64,000 nt of DNA from Roseateles sp. SL47 (GTDB lineage: Bacteria; Pseudomonadota; Gammaproteobacteria; Burkholderiales; Burkholderiaceae_C): contig NZ_CP113068.1 of assembly GCF_026625885.1 (NCBI RefSeq), positions 5,084,001 through 5,148,000 of the forward strand, in the 5' to 3' direction. Below the pieces are notes generated by a model that searched no databases, was not told the DNA's origin, and saw nothing but the letters and a program-made list of their open reading frames with translations. Position 1 is the stretch's first letter. Each line of letters begins with the position of its first letter. Positions 32,552 through 41,391 of this stretch are shown piece after piece. A program made the translations under genes and the position numbers.

Positions 32552-32785
32552 ATGGCACGCGTCTGCGAAGTCACGGGCAAGAAGCCCATGGTCGGGAACA
32601 ATGTTTCCCACGCCAACAACAAAACCAAGCGCCGGTTCCTGCCGAACCTGCAATATCGTCGTTTCTGGGTCGAGAGCGAAAACCGCTGGGTCCGTCTGCG
32701 TATCAGCAACGCGGGTCTGCGTCTGATCGACAAGAACGGCATCGACGCCGTGCTGGCTGACCTGCGTGCTCGCGGTCAAGCCTAA
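32552..32785 (+). CDS. rpmB: 50S ribosomal protein L28
   Basis: 77 residues from ATG 32552 (GGAGTG upstream). Clear L28: [52 protein letters not shown]. The second cysteine positions of the zinc-ribbon form are not present, so this is the C-minus type. It forms an operon with rpmG (19-bp gap). Confidence 0.98.
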   Translation: MARVCEVTGKKPMVGNNVSHANNKTKRRFLPNLQYRRFWVESENRWVRLRISNAGLRLIDKNGIDAVLADLRARGQA

Positions 32786-32804
32786 TCACTGAAGGAGCGA
32801 CACC

Positions 32805-32975
32805 ATGGCATCCAAAGGCGGACGCGAGAAGATCAAGCTGGAATCCACTGCCGGCACCGGTCATTTCTACACCACCAACAAGAACAAGAAGACCACGCCC
32901 GAAAAGCTGGAATTCATGAAGTTCGACCCCAAGGCACGCAAGCACGTGCTGTACAAGGAAATCAAGCTGAAGTAA
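32805..32975 (+). CDS. rpmG: 50S ribosomal protein L33
   Basis: 56 residues; ATG 32805 follows GAAGGAGCG. Clear L33: [20 protein letters not shown], then [19 protein letters not shown] and [10 protein letters not shown]. The zinc-binding cysteines of the C-plus form are absent. It is followed 17 bp later by a strong terminator. Confidence 0.98.
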   Translation: MASKGGREKIKLESTAGTGHFYTTNKNKKTTPEKLEFMKFDPKARKHVLYKEIKLK

Positions 32976-32992
32976 TTCAGCCTTTCCTGAAC

Positions 32993-33019
32993 AAAAAACC
33001 CGCCGCTGGCGGGTTTTTT
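32993..33019 (+). terminator. rho-independent terminator after rpmG
   Basis: AAAAAACCCGCC and GGCGGGTTTTTT form a perfect 12-bp stem with a 3-nt loop (GCT). The A-run and T-run make it usable in both directions, so it may also stop the DUF3016 gene, which ends on the other strand at 33069. Confidence 0.96.
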
Positions 33020-33068
33020 GTTGTCTGCGCGCGGGTGGTGCGCGCTGGGCGAGAGCCCTCGGACGGCG

Positions 33069-33614
33069 TCACGGCCCGGTGCGGGCCAGACGGTCCTTGT
33101 GCAGCAGCTCCTTGGCCATCCAGTCGTCCAGCAGCTTCTTCTCGTAGCGATAGGGTTCACTGTCGAAATAACGATTGACCGAACTCTGATAGTTCATGTC
33201 GTTGACCGTGGCCTTGCCTTCTTCCAGCACCTTGCCGTTTTCGCTGAGGCTGTAGGTGAACTCCATGCGCGGGATGGTCACCGTGCGCAGCACCCGAACC
33301 CGGTTGGCGGACACCCGAGGCTCCAGTTCACCCGCCAGATCGATATCGGTGAACTCAATCTTGAGCTGCTTGCCGGCCAATTCGCGGCTGGCCTGCAGCT
33401 TGATGTGGTCCTCGATCTGCTTCATGGCGTTGCGCCGGTCCCATTGGGTTTCACCGATGTCGGAGAAATTGTCCGGGTCCTTGAAGCTCACCTCGGCCTG
33501 CGCAAACGCGGATGCCGACAGGCCAAGCAAACCAACTGACACCCATCCCAACGCACGCAGGGACCCGCGCAGGGACACACCCAGGGAAGAAAGACGATTG
33601 GAACGGCGGCTCAT
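33069..33614 (-). CDS. DUF3016 exported protein
   Basis: 181 residues from ATG 33614, preceded by GGAGCG. A signal peptide is present (ALGWVSVGLLGLSASAFAQA), and the mature domain begins AEVSFKDPDNFSDIGET. The DUF3016 core shows RNAMKQIEDHIKLQASREL, IEFTDIDLAGELEPR and RVLRTVTIPRMEF. Function is unknown; such proteins are periplasmic in many proteobacteria. Confidence 0.88.
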   Translation of the reverse strand: MSRRSNRLSSLGVSLRGSLRALGWVSVGLLGLSASAFAQAEVSFKDPDNFSDIGETQWDRRNAMKQIEDHIKLQASRELAGKQLKIEFTDIDLAGELEPRVSANRVRVLRTVTIPRMEFTYSLSENGKVLEEGKATVNDMNYQSSVNRYFDSEPYRYEKKLLDDWMAKELLHKDRLARTGP

Positions 33615-33791
33615 GTGGCGCTCCAGAAATAAAGGTGACAGGGCCATTATGGGCATGCGAACCGGGGGACCGCCAGCAGGAGGGATATCCCCTCCGCTGT
33701 ACGGATACCCGCAAGTTCGCCCATCGCCCAAACACCTTTAGGGCTCCAGCACCGCTTGGGCCGGCGGCAGGTCGGACTCAGCCGCCTCGCA

Positions 33792-35750
33792 TCAGTAAGC
33801 CTGCCCCAGTTGCTCCAGGATGGCGGGGTTCTCCAGCGTGGAGGTGTCCTGCGTCACCGCCTCCCCCTTGGCTACCGAGCGCAGCAGCCGGCGCATGATC
33901 TTGCCGCTGCGTGTCTTCGGCAGGTTGTCGCCGAACCGGATGTCCTTGGGCTTGGCGATCGGGCCGATTTCCTTGGCCACCCAGTCCCGCAACTGCTTGG
34001 CAATCGCCTTGGCCTCGTCACCCGTCGGGCGGGGCCGCTTGAGCACCACGAAGGCGCAGATGGCCTCACCCGTCGTGTCGTCCGGGCGGCCCACCACGGC
34101 CGCCTCTGCCACCAGCTCGGTGCAGCTCACCAGGGCCGATTCGATCTCCATCGTGCCCATGCGGTGACCGGAAACGTTCAGCACGTCGTCGATACGGCCG
34201 GTGATGGTGAAGTAGCCGGTTTTTTCGTCCCGGATGGCCCCGTCGCCAGCCAGGTAGTAGCCCTTGAGCTCGGGCGGGTAGTAGCTCTTCTTGAAACGCT
34301 CGGGGTCACCGTAGATGGTGCGGATCATCGAAGGCCACGGCTTCTTCACCACCAGAATGCCGCCCTGCCCGTTCGGCACGTCATGGCCGGTTTCGTCCAC
34401 GATGGCGGCTGCAATGCCGGGGAACGGCAGCGTGCAGGAACCCGGAACCAACGGCGTGGCACCCGGCAGCGGCGTGATCATGTGGCCGCCGGTTTCGGTT
34501 TGCCAGAAGGTATCCACAATCGGGCAGCGACCGCCACCCACGTGCTGGTGGTACCACTCCCAGGCGGCCGGGTTGATCGGCTCGCCCACCGAGCCCAGGA
34601 TGCGCAGGGAACTCAGGTCGGAATGCCTCGGATGCACCGCCTCATTGGTTTCGGCCGCCTTGATCAGTGACCGGATGGCCGTGGGGGCGGTGTAGAAGAT
34701 GGTGACCTTGTGCTTCTCGATCATCTGCCAGAAGCGGCCAGCGTCCGGATAGGTCGGGATGCCCTCAAACACCACCTCGGTCCCGCCCAGGGCCAACGGC
34801 CCGTAGGTGATGTAGGTGTGGCCGGTCACCCAGCCGATGTCGGCGGTACACCAGAAGATGTCGCTGTCCTTCAGGTCAAAGGTCCACTTGGTGGTCAGGG
34901 CCGCATGCAGCAGATAACCGCCGGTGCTGTGCTGCACCCCCTTGGGTTTGCCGGTGGAACCCGACGTGTAGAGCAGGAACAGGGGATGCTCAGCCTCCAC
35001 CCATTCCGGCTCGCTGGTGGTCGGCTGGCCGGCCAGCACCTCGTGCAACCATTGGTCCCGGCCGTCCACCCAGCCGATCTTGCCGCCGGTGCGGCGGTAG
35101 ACAATGACCTGGCGGATGGTCGGGCAGCTGTTGTCCGCCAGGGCCTCATCCACAATGCTTTTGAGCGGCAGGCACTTGCCGCCCCGGGCCTGCTCGTCGG
35201 CCGTCAGCACCATCACGGCACCGGCATCCTGCACCCGGTCGCGCAGCGACTGGGCCGAGAAGCCGCCAAACACCACTGAATGGGTGGCGCCGATACGGGC
35301 GCAGGCCTGCATGGCCACCACGCCCTCCACCGACATCGGCATGTAGATGACCACCCGGTCGCCCTTCTGGACGCCTCGTGCCTTCAATGCATTGGCCAGT
35401 TGGCAGGTGCGCGCCAGCAGTTCTGCGTAGGTGACGCGTGTCACCGTGCCGTCGTCGGCTTCAAAGATGATGGCCACACGGTCGCCACGGCCGGCTTCAA
35501 CATGGCGGTCCAGGCAGTTGTAGCTGGCATTCAGCCGGCCATCCTCGAACCACTTGAAGAAGGGAGCATCGCTGTCGTTGAGCACCTGGGTGAAGGGCTG
35601 TTTCCAGCTCAGCAGTTCGCGCGCCAGACGCGCCCAATAGCCGGTGTAGTCGGATTCAGCTTCCTTGCACAGCGCCTCGTAGGCGGCCATGCCGGATACG
35701 TGCGCGCCCTGGACTGCGGAAGCCGGGGGGGTGTAGATCTTGTCGCTCAT
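33792..35750 (-). CDS. acs: acetyl-CoA synthetase (AMP-forming)
   Basis: 652 residues from ATG 35750 ([11 protein letters not shown]), the usual Acs length. Activates acetate through acetyl-AMP. Seen: [20 protein letters not shown] (P-loop), [32 protein letters not shown], and the acetylation-regulated lysine motif [14 protein letters not shown] near residue 610. The residue pattern fits acetate rather than propionate. There is no actP gene beside it. Confidence 0.98.
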   Translation of the reverse strand: MSDKIYTPPASAVQGAHVSGMAAYEALCKEAESDYTGYWARLARELLSWKQPFTQVLNDSDAPFFKWFEDGRLNASYNCLDRHVEAGRGDRVAIIFEADDGTVTRVTYAELLARTCQLANALKARGVQKGDRVVIYMPMSVEGVVAMQACARIGATHSVVFGGFSAQSLRDRVQDAGAVMVLTADEQARGGKCLPLKSIVDEALADNSCPTIRQVIVYRRTGGKIGWVDGRDQWLHEVLAGQPTTSEPEWVEAEHPLFLLYTSGSTGKPKGVQHSTGGYLLHAALTTKWTFDLKDSDIFWCTADIGWVTGHTYITYGPLALGGTEVVFEGIPTYPDAGRFWQMIEKHKVTIFYTAPTAIRSLIKAAETNEAVHPRHSDLSSLRILGSVGEPINPAAWEWYHQHVGGGRCPIVDTFWQTETGGHMITPLPGATPLVPGSCTLPFPGIAAAIVDETGHDVPNGQGGILVVKKPWPSMIRTIYGDPERFKKSYYPPELKGYYLAGDGAIRDEKTGYFTITGRIDDVLNVSGHRMGTMEIESALVSCTELVAEAAVVGRPDDTTGEAICAFVVLKRPRPTGDEAKAIAKQLRDWVAKEIGPIAKPKDIRFGDNLPKTRSGKIMRRLLRSVAKGEAVTQDTSTLENPAILEQLGQAY

Positions 35751-36057
35751 GCCTTTGTCTCCGTGCAGGCTGGATCGTGATGCGGAAGCTTCTGGTACCA
35801 ACATCGTCCTGGCGCTCTGCCGCAGCGGCGGCGGCAGCCCACCATCGAAGTTTTGTTGTCCGATGCGCCGCGACTTTGCGGTTTCACACTGACGATCGCC
35901 TTACTCTACCGAAGGCGTTGCTTCACTAAAATCGAACTTTGGGGGTGGTTCGCCGCTGAACGCCCAGGTGTCAGCATGCACCCCAGCTCCGCCCGCGCGC
36001 GCCTGTTGACCGGCAGGCGCCCTCTCTCCCAAGCCAGGAACACGGAAACCATTACAC
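35751..36057. other. gene-free stretch between acs and a YqhA-like gene
   Basis: 307 bp between divergent genes. It must hold both promoters. I see an A/T-richer patch near 35925-35945 (CACTAAAATCGAACTTTGGG) but no clear -35/-10 pair, no strong hairpin and no convincing gene. A short open frame here (from 35853) runs through the start of the next gene in another frame and has no family signature. Confidence 0.5.
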
Positions 36058-36684
36058 ATGTCCGACCACCAGCCCGAACGATCACCGCTCGCCGCCTCCA
36101 AGTTGGGGTTTTTCCCTGCTGTGATGTTTCACAGCCGCTGGCTGCAACTGCCGCTGTACCTCGGCCTGATCGTGGCCCAGGGCGTCTATGTGGTGCAATT
36201 CTGGAGCGAATTGATCCACTTGGTAGAAGCCGCCTTCGGCAATGAGCAAGCCTTGCAGCTGCTGGTCAAGAGCGTGGGCTACCGGGCCGAGATCCTGGCT
36301 GACGGGGGCCAGCTCAAGCTCAATGAAACCATCGTGATGCTGGCCGTGCTGGGGCTGATCGATGTGGTGATGATCTCCAACCTGCTGATCATGGTCATCG
36401 TGGGCGGCTATGAGACGTTTGTGTCACGGCTCAAGCTGGAAGGCCACCCGGACCAACCCGAATGGCTGGACCATGTCAACGCCTCGGTGCTGAAGGTCAA
36501 ACTGGCCACCGCCATCATCGGCATTTCGTCCATCCACCTGCTCAAGACCTTTATCAATGCCAACAACATCGAGGTGAAGGTGCTGATCTGGCAAACGGTG
36601 ATCCACGTGGCTTTCCTGCTGTCCGCCTTGGCCATTGCCGCGACCGACCGGCTGCTGGCTCACGGTCATTCCGACAAGGGCTAA
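36058..36684 (+). CDS. UPF0114/YqhA-family inner-membrane protein
   Basis: 208 residues, four hydrophobic spans (about 30-50, 95-120, 150-165, 180-198). It matches the UPF0114 (TIGR00645) family: [56 protein letters not shown]. Function unknown. The first 20 residues are a polar tail. It ends 56 bp before a strong bidirectional terminator. Confidence 0.94.
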   Translation: MSDHQPERSPLAASKLGFFPAVMFHSRWLQLPLYLGLIVAQGVYVVQFWSELIHLVEAAFGNEQALQLLVKSVGYRAEILADGGQLKLNETIVMLAVLGLIDVVMISNLLIMVIVGGYETFVSRLKLEGHPDQPEWLDHVNASVLKVKLATAIIGISSIHLLKTFINANNIEVKVLIWQTVIHVAFLLSALAIAATDRLLAHGHSDKG

Positions 36685-36740
36685 GGATGACCAGCGGTCG
36701 GCTGATTGACGGCTGATTGACGACTCATCGGCGGACCACA

Positions 36741-36778
36741 CCAACAACAACGGCGCCCTCGGGCGCCGTTGTTGTTGG
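36741..36778. terminator. bidirectional terminator between convergent genes
   Basis: CCAACAACAACGGCGCC and GGCGCCGTTGTTGTTGG form a perfect 17-bp stem around a CTCG loop. The arm ends directly at the nhaA stop. The stem has a GC-rich top and an A/T-rich base, which can work for both convergent genes. Confidence 0.85.
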
Positions 36779-37966
36779 TCAGCTTGCGGAGCGCCGTCGC
36801 AGCAGGATCAGCGTTCCAGCGATGCCGGACAGTAACGAGCCGCCGATCACACCCAGCTTCACCCGGGTCTCATAGTCCGCCGACAGCCCTTCAAAGGCCA
36901 ACCCGCCAATGAACAGGCTCATGGTGAAGCCAATGCCACACAACACACAGACGCCGAAGAACTGCACCCAATCCGCGCCCCCCGGCTTGCTGGCCCAGCC
37001 CAGGCGGATCATCAGCCAGCTGGTGCCGAACACACCCACCGCCTTGCCGATCAACAGGCCCAGGGCGATGCCCATGGACACCGGATGCAGCAGGTCCGAC
37101 ACCGACAGCCCCCGTAGTGAGACGCCAGCGTTGGCGAAGGCGAACATGGGGAGGATGAGGAAGGACACCCAGGGATGCAGGCCGTGCTCCAGCTTCTCAG
37201 CCGGCGAGCGCCCTTCCCTGCCGGCGGACGGGACAAACAGCGCGGTGGCCACACCTGCCAGCGTGGCATGCACGCCGGACTTGAGCACACACAGCCACAT
37301 CACCAGGCCCACAACGATGTAGAGGTCGGCACGCTGCACACCGGAGCGGTTCAGCGCCAGCAGCACCAGCAGGCAGACGGCTGCGGCAGCCAGCATGGCC
37401 AGGGACAACTGGCTGGTGTAGAAGAGAGCGATCACAACAATCGCCCCCAGGTCGTCCATGATCGCAACGGCGGTCAGGAAGATCTTCAGCGAGGTGGGCA
37501 CGCGCGCGCCCAGCAGCATGACGATGCCGATGGCGAAGGCGATGTCCGTGGCCGCCGGAATGGCCCAGCCATGCAGACCGACGCTGTCCTGCCAGTTGAA
37601 CGCGGCATAGATGAGGGCCGGCACGGCCATCCCTCCGAGCGCGGCCACCGCCGGCAGCACGGCTTGGGAGCGTTGCGCCAGTTCGCCGCTGACGAACTCC
37701 CGTTTGATCTCCAACCCGACCAGGAAAAAGAACACGGCCATCCAGAGGTCATTGACCCAGACGATCAGCGGCTTGGCCAGCACCAGGCGACCCTCCCCGA
37801 TGTTGACCTCCCCCGGAATCTGGGTGAAGGCCGTATAAAGAGGGGCCCAGGCCGAATTGCTGAAGATGAGGGCCGCAATGGCGGCCACCGCCAGCACGAT
37901 GCCGCCGGAGGATTCGCTGGCAAAAAAGCGCTTGAGGCCGGGGGTCAGGCGAGGAAGGTTTTGCAT
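36779..37966 (-). CDS. nhaA: Na+/H+ antiporter NhaA
   Basis: 395 residues from ATG 37966 (MQNLPRLTPG); an in-frame GTG lies 48 bp upstream. Inner-membrane electrogenic sodium/proton exchanger with 11-12 spans. It has the essential aspartate pair in AVAIMDDLGAIVVIALFYT and family segments FFFLVGLEIKREFVSGEL, PAATDIAFAIGIVMLLG and GIGFTMSLFIGGLAF. The length fits. It is convergent with the YqhA-like gene. Confidence 0.97.
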   Translation of the reverse strand: MQNLPRLTPGLKRFFASESSGGIVLAVAAIAALIFSNSAWAPLYTAFTQIPGEVNIGEGRLVLAKPLIVWVNDLWMAVFFFLVGLEIKREFVSGELAQRSQAVLPAVAALGGMAVPALIYAAFNWQDSVGLHGWAIPAATDIAFAIGIVMLLGARVPTSLKIFLTAVAIMDDLGAIVVIALFYTSQLSLAMLAAAAVCLLVLLALNRSGVQRADLYIVVGLVMWLCVLKSGVHATLAGVATALFVPSAGREGRSPAEKLEHGLHPWVSFLILPMFAFANAGVSLRGLSVSDLLHPVSMGIALGLLIGKAVGVFGTSWLMIRLGWASKPGGADWVQFFGVCVLCGIGFTMSLFIGGLAFEGLSADYETRVKLGVIGGSLLSGIAGTLILLRRRSAS

Positions 37967-38179
37967 GGTGGTGAAGAGGCGCAAGGTCGCGGGCACTGCC
38001 AGTAAAGCAGCCACGAACGACAGGTGGGATGGCTCAAAAGAGGAAAAAACGGCCGTAGGCTAACACCCGGTGCGCACCATGGACCAAAGTTTGAGTGGTT
38101 CGGTGTTCCTATGGGGGTGGATGGGTCGAGGGCTGCTGCTAGCATCGCTGCCGCTTACCAACCAACAGGGAGTGTTTAG

Positions 38180-38437
38180 ATGAAAGTAATCCTTGCCTTG
38201 GCCGCGCCGCTGCTGATGCTGACCGCCTGTGCCAGCCCGGAGTCGGGCGCCAAGCCGGAAGACACACAGGTCGCACAGAACCGCCCATGCGAACGCGGAG
38301 AAGCCCAGACGGGTTCGATGCTGACCAAGCGCGTCTGCGGCCCTGCGCCGACGGATGAGGAGCGTCGCCGCATGCAGGATGAAGCGGCAAGGATGGCCAA
38401 GCCCACCCGTGGAGCCATTCCGGGCAGCGGCAGCTGA
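38180..38437 (+). CDS. small lipoprotein, unknown function
   Basis: 85 residues. A lipoprotein signal is clear: MKVILALAAPLLMLTAC with the lipobox LTAC at 14-17. The mature part is polar, with two further cysteines (PCERGEAQTG, RVCGPAPTDEER) about 17 residues apart that could form a disulfide. It resembles small DUF-type proteobacterial lipoproteins of 80-90 residues, but I do not recognise the family. AACAGGGAG precedes the start. Confidence 0.8.
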   Translation: MKVILALAAPLLMLTACASPESGAKPEDTQVAQNRPCERGEAQTGSMLTKRVCGPAPTDEERRRMQDEAARMAKPTRGAIPGSGS

Positions 38438-38601
38438 ATCGACTCCACCTCAGTGGCGGGGGGCCATGGGGTCTCGCAGGTCTCAAGCGCCTGCGAGGGG
38501 AGCGGCGAACGTGTAAGAACTCGCAGCTGCCACTCCCCCGTCAGCAGGCCGTCCGGCAGCTGGCGATAATGGAGGGGTTGCCTCACCGAGACAAGCCAAC
38601 C

Positions 38602-40143
38602 ATGACCACCACGATCCGCTACGCCGACCTCGTCGAAAGCGTCGCCGCCGCGCTGCAGTACATCAGCTACTACCACCCGGCCGACTACATCCAGCACCTG
38701 GCCCGCGCCTATGAGCGTGAGCAAAGCGCCGCTGCGAAGGACGCCATTGCCCAGATCCTGACCAACTCCAAGATGTGCGCGGAAGGCCGCCGCCCCATCT
38801 GTCAGGACACCGGCATCGTGAACGTCTTCCTGAAGATCGGCATGGATGTGCGTTTTGCGGATTTCCCGGGTTCGATCGACGACGCGGTGAACGAAGGCGT
38901 GCGCCGCGCCTACAACCACCCCGACAACAAACTGCGTGCCTCGGTCCTCTCGGACCCCATCTTCGAGCGCAAGAACACCAAGGACAACACCCCGGCCGTC
39001 ATCTCGATGAGCCTGGTGCCGGGCAACACCATCGACGTGATGGTGGCGGCCAAGGGCGGTGGTTCGGAGAACAAGAGCAAGTTCGTCATGATGAACCCCA
39101 GCGACAACCTCGTTGACTGGGTGCTCAAGACGGTTCCCACCATGGGCGCCGGCTGGTGCCCGCCCGGCATGCTGGGCCTGGGTGTTGGCGGCACCGCCGA
39201 AAAGGCGATGCTCATGGCCAAGGAATCGTTGATGGAAGACATCGACATGTATGAGCTGCTGGCTCGCGGCCCCCAGAACAAGCTGGAGGAACTGCGCATC
39301 GAGCTCTATGAAAAGGTCAATGCGCTTGGCATTGGTGCGCAAGGCCTGGGTGGTCTGACCACCGTGCTGGACGTCAAGATCAAGACCTACCCGACCCACG
39401 CGGCCTCCAAGCCGGTGGCGATGATCCCGAACTGCGCGGCCACACGCCATGCCCACTTTGTGCTGGACGGCAGCGGCCCGGCCTACATCGACCCGCCGAG
39501 CCTGGACCTGTGGCCGGATGTCGAGTGGGCGCCGGACTACAACAAGAGCAAGCGTGTAGACCTGAACACGCTGACCAAGGAAGAAGTGGCCAGTTGGAAG
39601 CCGGGCGACACCCTGCTGCTGAACGGCAAGATGCTGACCGGCCGCGATGCGGCGCACAAGCGCATCCAGGACATGCTGTCCAAGGGCGAACCCCTGCCGG
39701 TGGATTTCACCAACCGGGTGATCTATTACGTGGGTCCGGTGGACCCGGTGCGTGATGAGGTGGTGGGCCCGGCGGGCCCGACAACGGCCACCCGCATGGA
39801 CAAGTTCACTGACATGATGCTGGAGAAGACCGGCCTCATCGCCATGATCGGCAAGGCTGAGCGCGGCCCGGTGGCCATCGAATCCATCCGCAACCACAAG
39901 AGCGCCTATCTGATGGCGGTGGGCGGCTCGGCGTATCTGGTGTCCAAGGCGATCAAGGCGGCCCAGGTGGTGGGCTTTGCCGACCTGGGCATGGAAGCGA
40001 TCTACGAGTTTGACGTGGTCGATATGCCGGTCACGGTGGCCGTGGATGCCGGCGGCACCAGCGCCCACATCACCGGGCCGGCCGAGTGGAAGGAGCGCAT
40101 CGCTTCGGGCAAGGCGGTGACGATTCCGGTCACGGCGGGTTGA
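38602..40143 (+). CDS. class I (Fe-S) fumarate hydratase
   Basis: 513 residues from ATG 38602 (MTTTIRYADLV). FumA/FumB-type enzyme that interconverts fumarate and malate in the TCA cycle, with an oxygen-sensitive [4Fe-4S] cluster. Family marks: MCAEGRRPICQDTGIVNVF, DKTIDVM-like region GNTIDVMVAAKGGGSENKSK, CPPGMLGLGVGGTAEKAMLMAKE, then a C-terminal beta domain with YVGPVDPVRDEVVGPAGPTTATRMDKF. It is longer and different from class II FumC. A terminator follows 55 bp downstream. Confidence 0.96.
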   Translation: MTTTIRYADLVESVAAALQYISYYHPADYIQHLARAYEREQSAAAKDAIAQILTNSKMCAEGRRPICQDTGIVNVFLKIGMDVRFADFPGSIDDAVNEGVRRAYNHPDNKLRASVLSDPIFERKNTKDNTPAVISMSLVPGNTIDVMVAAKGGGSENKSKFVMMNPSDNLVDWVLKTVPTMGAGWCPPGMLGLGVGGTAEKAMLMAKESLMEDIDMYELLARGPQNKLEELRIELYEKVNALGIGAQGLGGLTTVLDVKIKTYPTHAASKPVAMIPNCAATRHAHFVLDGSGPAYIDPPSLDLWPDVEWAPDYNKSKRVDLNTLTKEEVASWKPGDTLLLNGKMLTGRDAAHKRIQDMLSKGEPLPVDFTNRVIYYVGPVDPVRDEVVGPAGPTTATRMDKFTDMMLEKTGLIAMIGKAERGPVAIESIRNHKSAYLMAVGGSAYLVSKAIKAAQVVGFADLGMEAIYEFDVVDMPVTVAVDAGGTSAHITGPAEWKERIASGKAVTIPVTAG

Positions 40144-40198
40144 ATGAAGCCCGGCCATGTCGGGAGCGGCTTGAACGCTTTTGACAGGTACTCAGCAG

Positions 40199-40225
40199 AA
40201 CGGCCACCGAAGGGTGGCCGTTTTT
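40199..40225 (+). terminator. rho-independent terminator after fumarase
   Basis: AACGGCCACC and GGTGGCCGTT form a 10-bp stem around GAAG, with the T-run reaching 40225. Confidence 0.92.
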
Positions 40226-40294
40226 CTTGATGAAACGTGCTTGCGGGGTACAGCCTCCCGGAGTCCGACCCCGGCATGCACGGTGCATTCAAAC

Positions 40295-40753
40295 TCAACG
40301 ACAGCCAGCAGTCTGCAGCTCCATCAGCCCCCCGGCTGGCTTTCTGCTGACCATGCTGCATTGCTTGTAGCCATCAAGCGAGCGCGTGAGCACGACGTTT
40401 GTGGATGAATAGCCGCAGATCGCCAAAGCACCGGGAGCGGCAGGCACCGACCAGATGACTGTTTCGATGACGCCTCCCTTGCCATCCTTCTTCGTTGTCA
40501 CTTGCTCATAAATCGCACCCGCGCGAACGTCCAGAGGCCCTTCATTGATGCGGAATCCATCCAGCACATGTTTGGCCGTCTCTTGCCCTGGCGTAAAACC
40601 CGGGGGCACCTCGCCCGGCTGCTGATGGGTGGGTGGCAGTTGCTGCGGGCAACTGAATGGCTCGGACGCAGCCCAGGCAGGTTGCGAGCTGACGAACAGC
40701 ACCAGGACGATTGCCCCTGACAGGGACCTACTCATTGGCAGTCGTTTCACCAT
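40295..40753 (-). CDS. exported STY0301-like protein, putative immunity protein
   Basis: 152 residues. A signal peptide is visible (SGAIVLVLFVSSQPAWAASE). The mature part has CPQQLP near its start, then ICGYSST and a late QCSMVSRK, so four cysteines could form two disulfides; this order resembles the STY0301 family, first seen in the Salmonella T6SS region. The start overlaps the preceding gene's stop by 7 bp, so the two are translationally coupled. A periplasmic protein beside a cell-wall amidase fits an immunity role. This is inference; base composition is lower in GC than the flanks. Confidence 0.6.
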   Translation of the reverse strand: MVKRLPMSRSLSGAIVLVLFVSSQPAWAASEPFSCPQQLPPTHQQPGEVPPGFTPGQETAKHVLDGFRINEGPLDVRAGAIYEQVTTKKDGKGGVIETVIWSVPAAPGALAICGYSSTNVVLTRSLDGYKQCSMVSRKPAGGLMELQTAGCR

Positions 40754-41211
40754 TGGATCGTTGCGTAGTCGCTTCCATTGTGGAAGTAATCATCTTTAAT
40801 CTTTCGGGACGCGGGATCAAAGTAGACAACACGCTCGGCAATGTTCTTTAGCCCGCGGTACTGCTCAATGATGGTAAAACCGACTACGACACCCTTCTCG
40901 AGCACGGGCTTCCCAAAAAGTCCAGAGTGTTGACCAGAACTGTTGTTCGGATAAAAGTTCTCTGCATTCCAGCCAGCCGCAATGGGAGTACCTGCCATGA
41001 GGGAGCCAACCACCTTTGCAGTCAGAGCCGTTCCCTTTTTCCAATTGTCCGGTTGTGTCATCGGCGCCCCAGCCAACTGCTTGACCAGTTCGGCACATTG
41101 CACGCTTCCATCACTTCTCTTTTTTACAGGGGTGTCCACATAAGTTTGGGGATTTGGGACGGCACCGAAGTGCTCGAAGTAGGCGCGAGAAACAATGGCG
41201 GCGGCAGGCAT
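40747..41211 (-). CDS. BPSL0067-like NlpC/P60-type amidase, putative T6SS effector
   Basis: 154 residues with no signal peptide. It resembles the BPSL0067 family, a small NlpC/P60-related group: SVQCAELVKQLAG with the likely nucleophile Cys39, WKKGTALTAKVVGSLMAGTPIAAGW, a GQHSGLF histidine, and RVVYFDP near the end. Papain-like Cys/His pairs of this kind cleave peptidoglycan peptides in T6SS Tae effectors. The exported overlapping downstream gene would be the immunity protein. GC content is visibly lower than the neighbours, which suggests transfer. No T6SS gene is adjacent. Confidence 0.65.
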   Translation of the reverse strand: MPAAAIVSRAYFEHFGAVPNPQTYVDTPVKKRSDGSVQCAELVKQLAGAPMTQPDNWKKGTALTAKVVGSLMAGTPIAAGWNAENFYPNNSSGQHSGLFGKPVLEKGVVVGFTIIEQYRGLKNIAERVVYFDPASRKIKDDYFHNGSDYATIQW

Positions 41212-41391
41212 ATTAGACCGATCGTGCGGATTGACGCCACGAGTCTACGAGGCGAATAGCGAAAAACAGAATGTCTTTGGTCACATACGAGCCCTGCATT
41301 CCGTAAGCCTCGCATGCCCCCCCACACGCACCGGCTTGCCTCTAGACTGAACGCTGCCGCAACGCCTCATTGAGCGAAGGTGCCGCGTTGA

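Noticed and set aside
38176..40158. Long minus-strand open frame opposite fumarase
   Set aside because: Antisense shadow of the fumarase gene; no recognisable domain.
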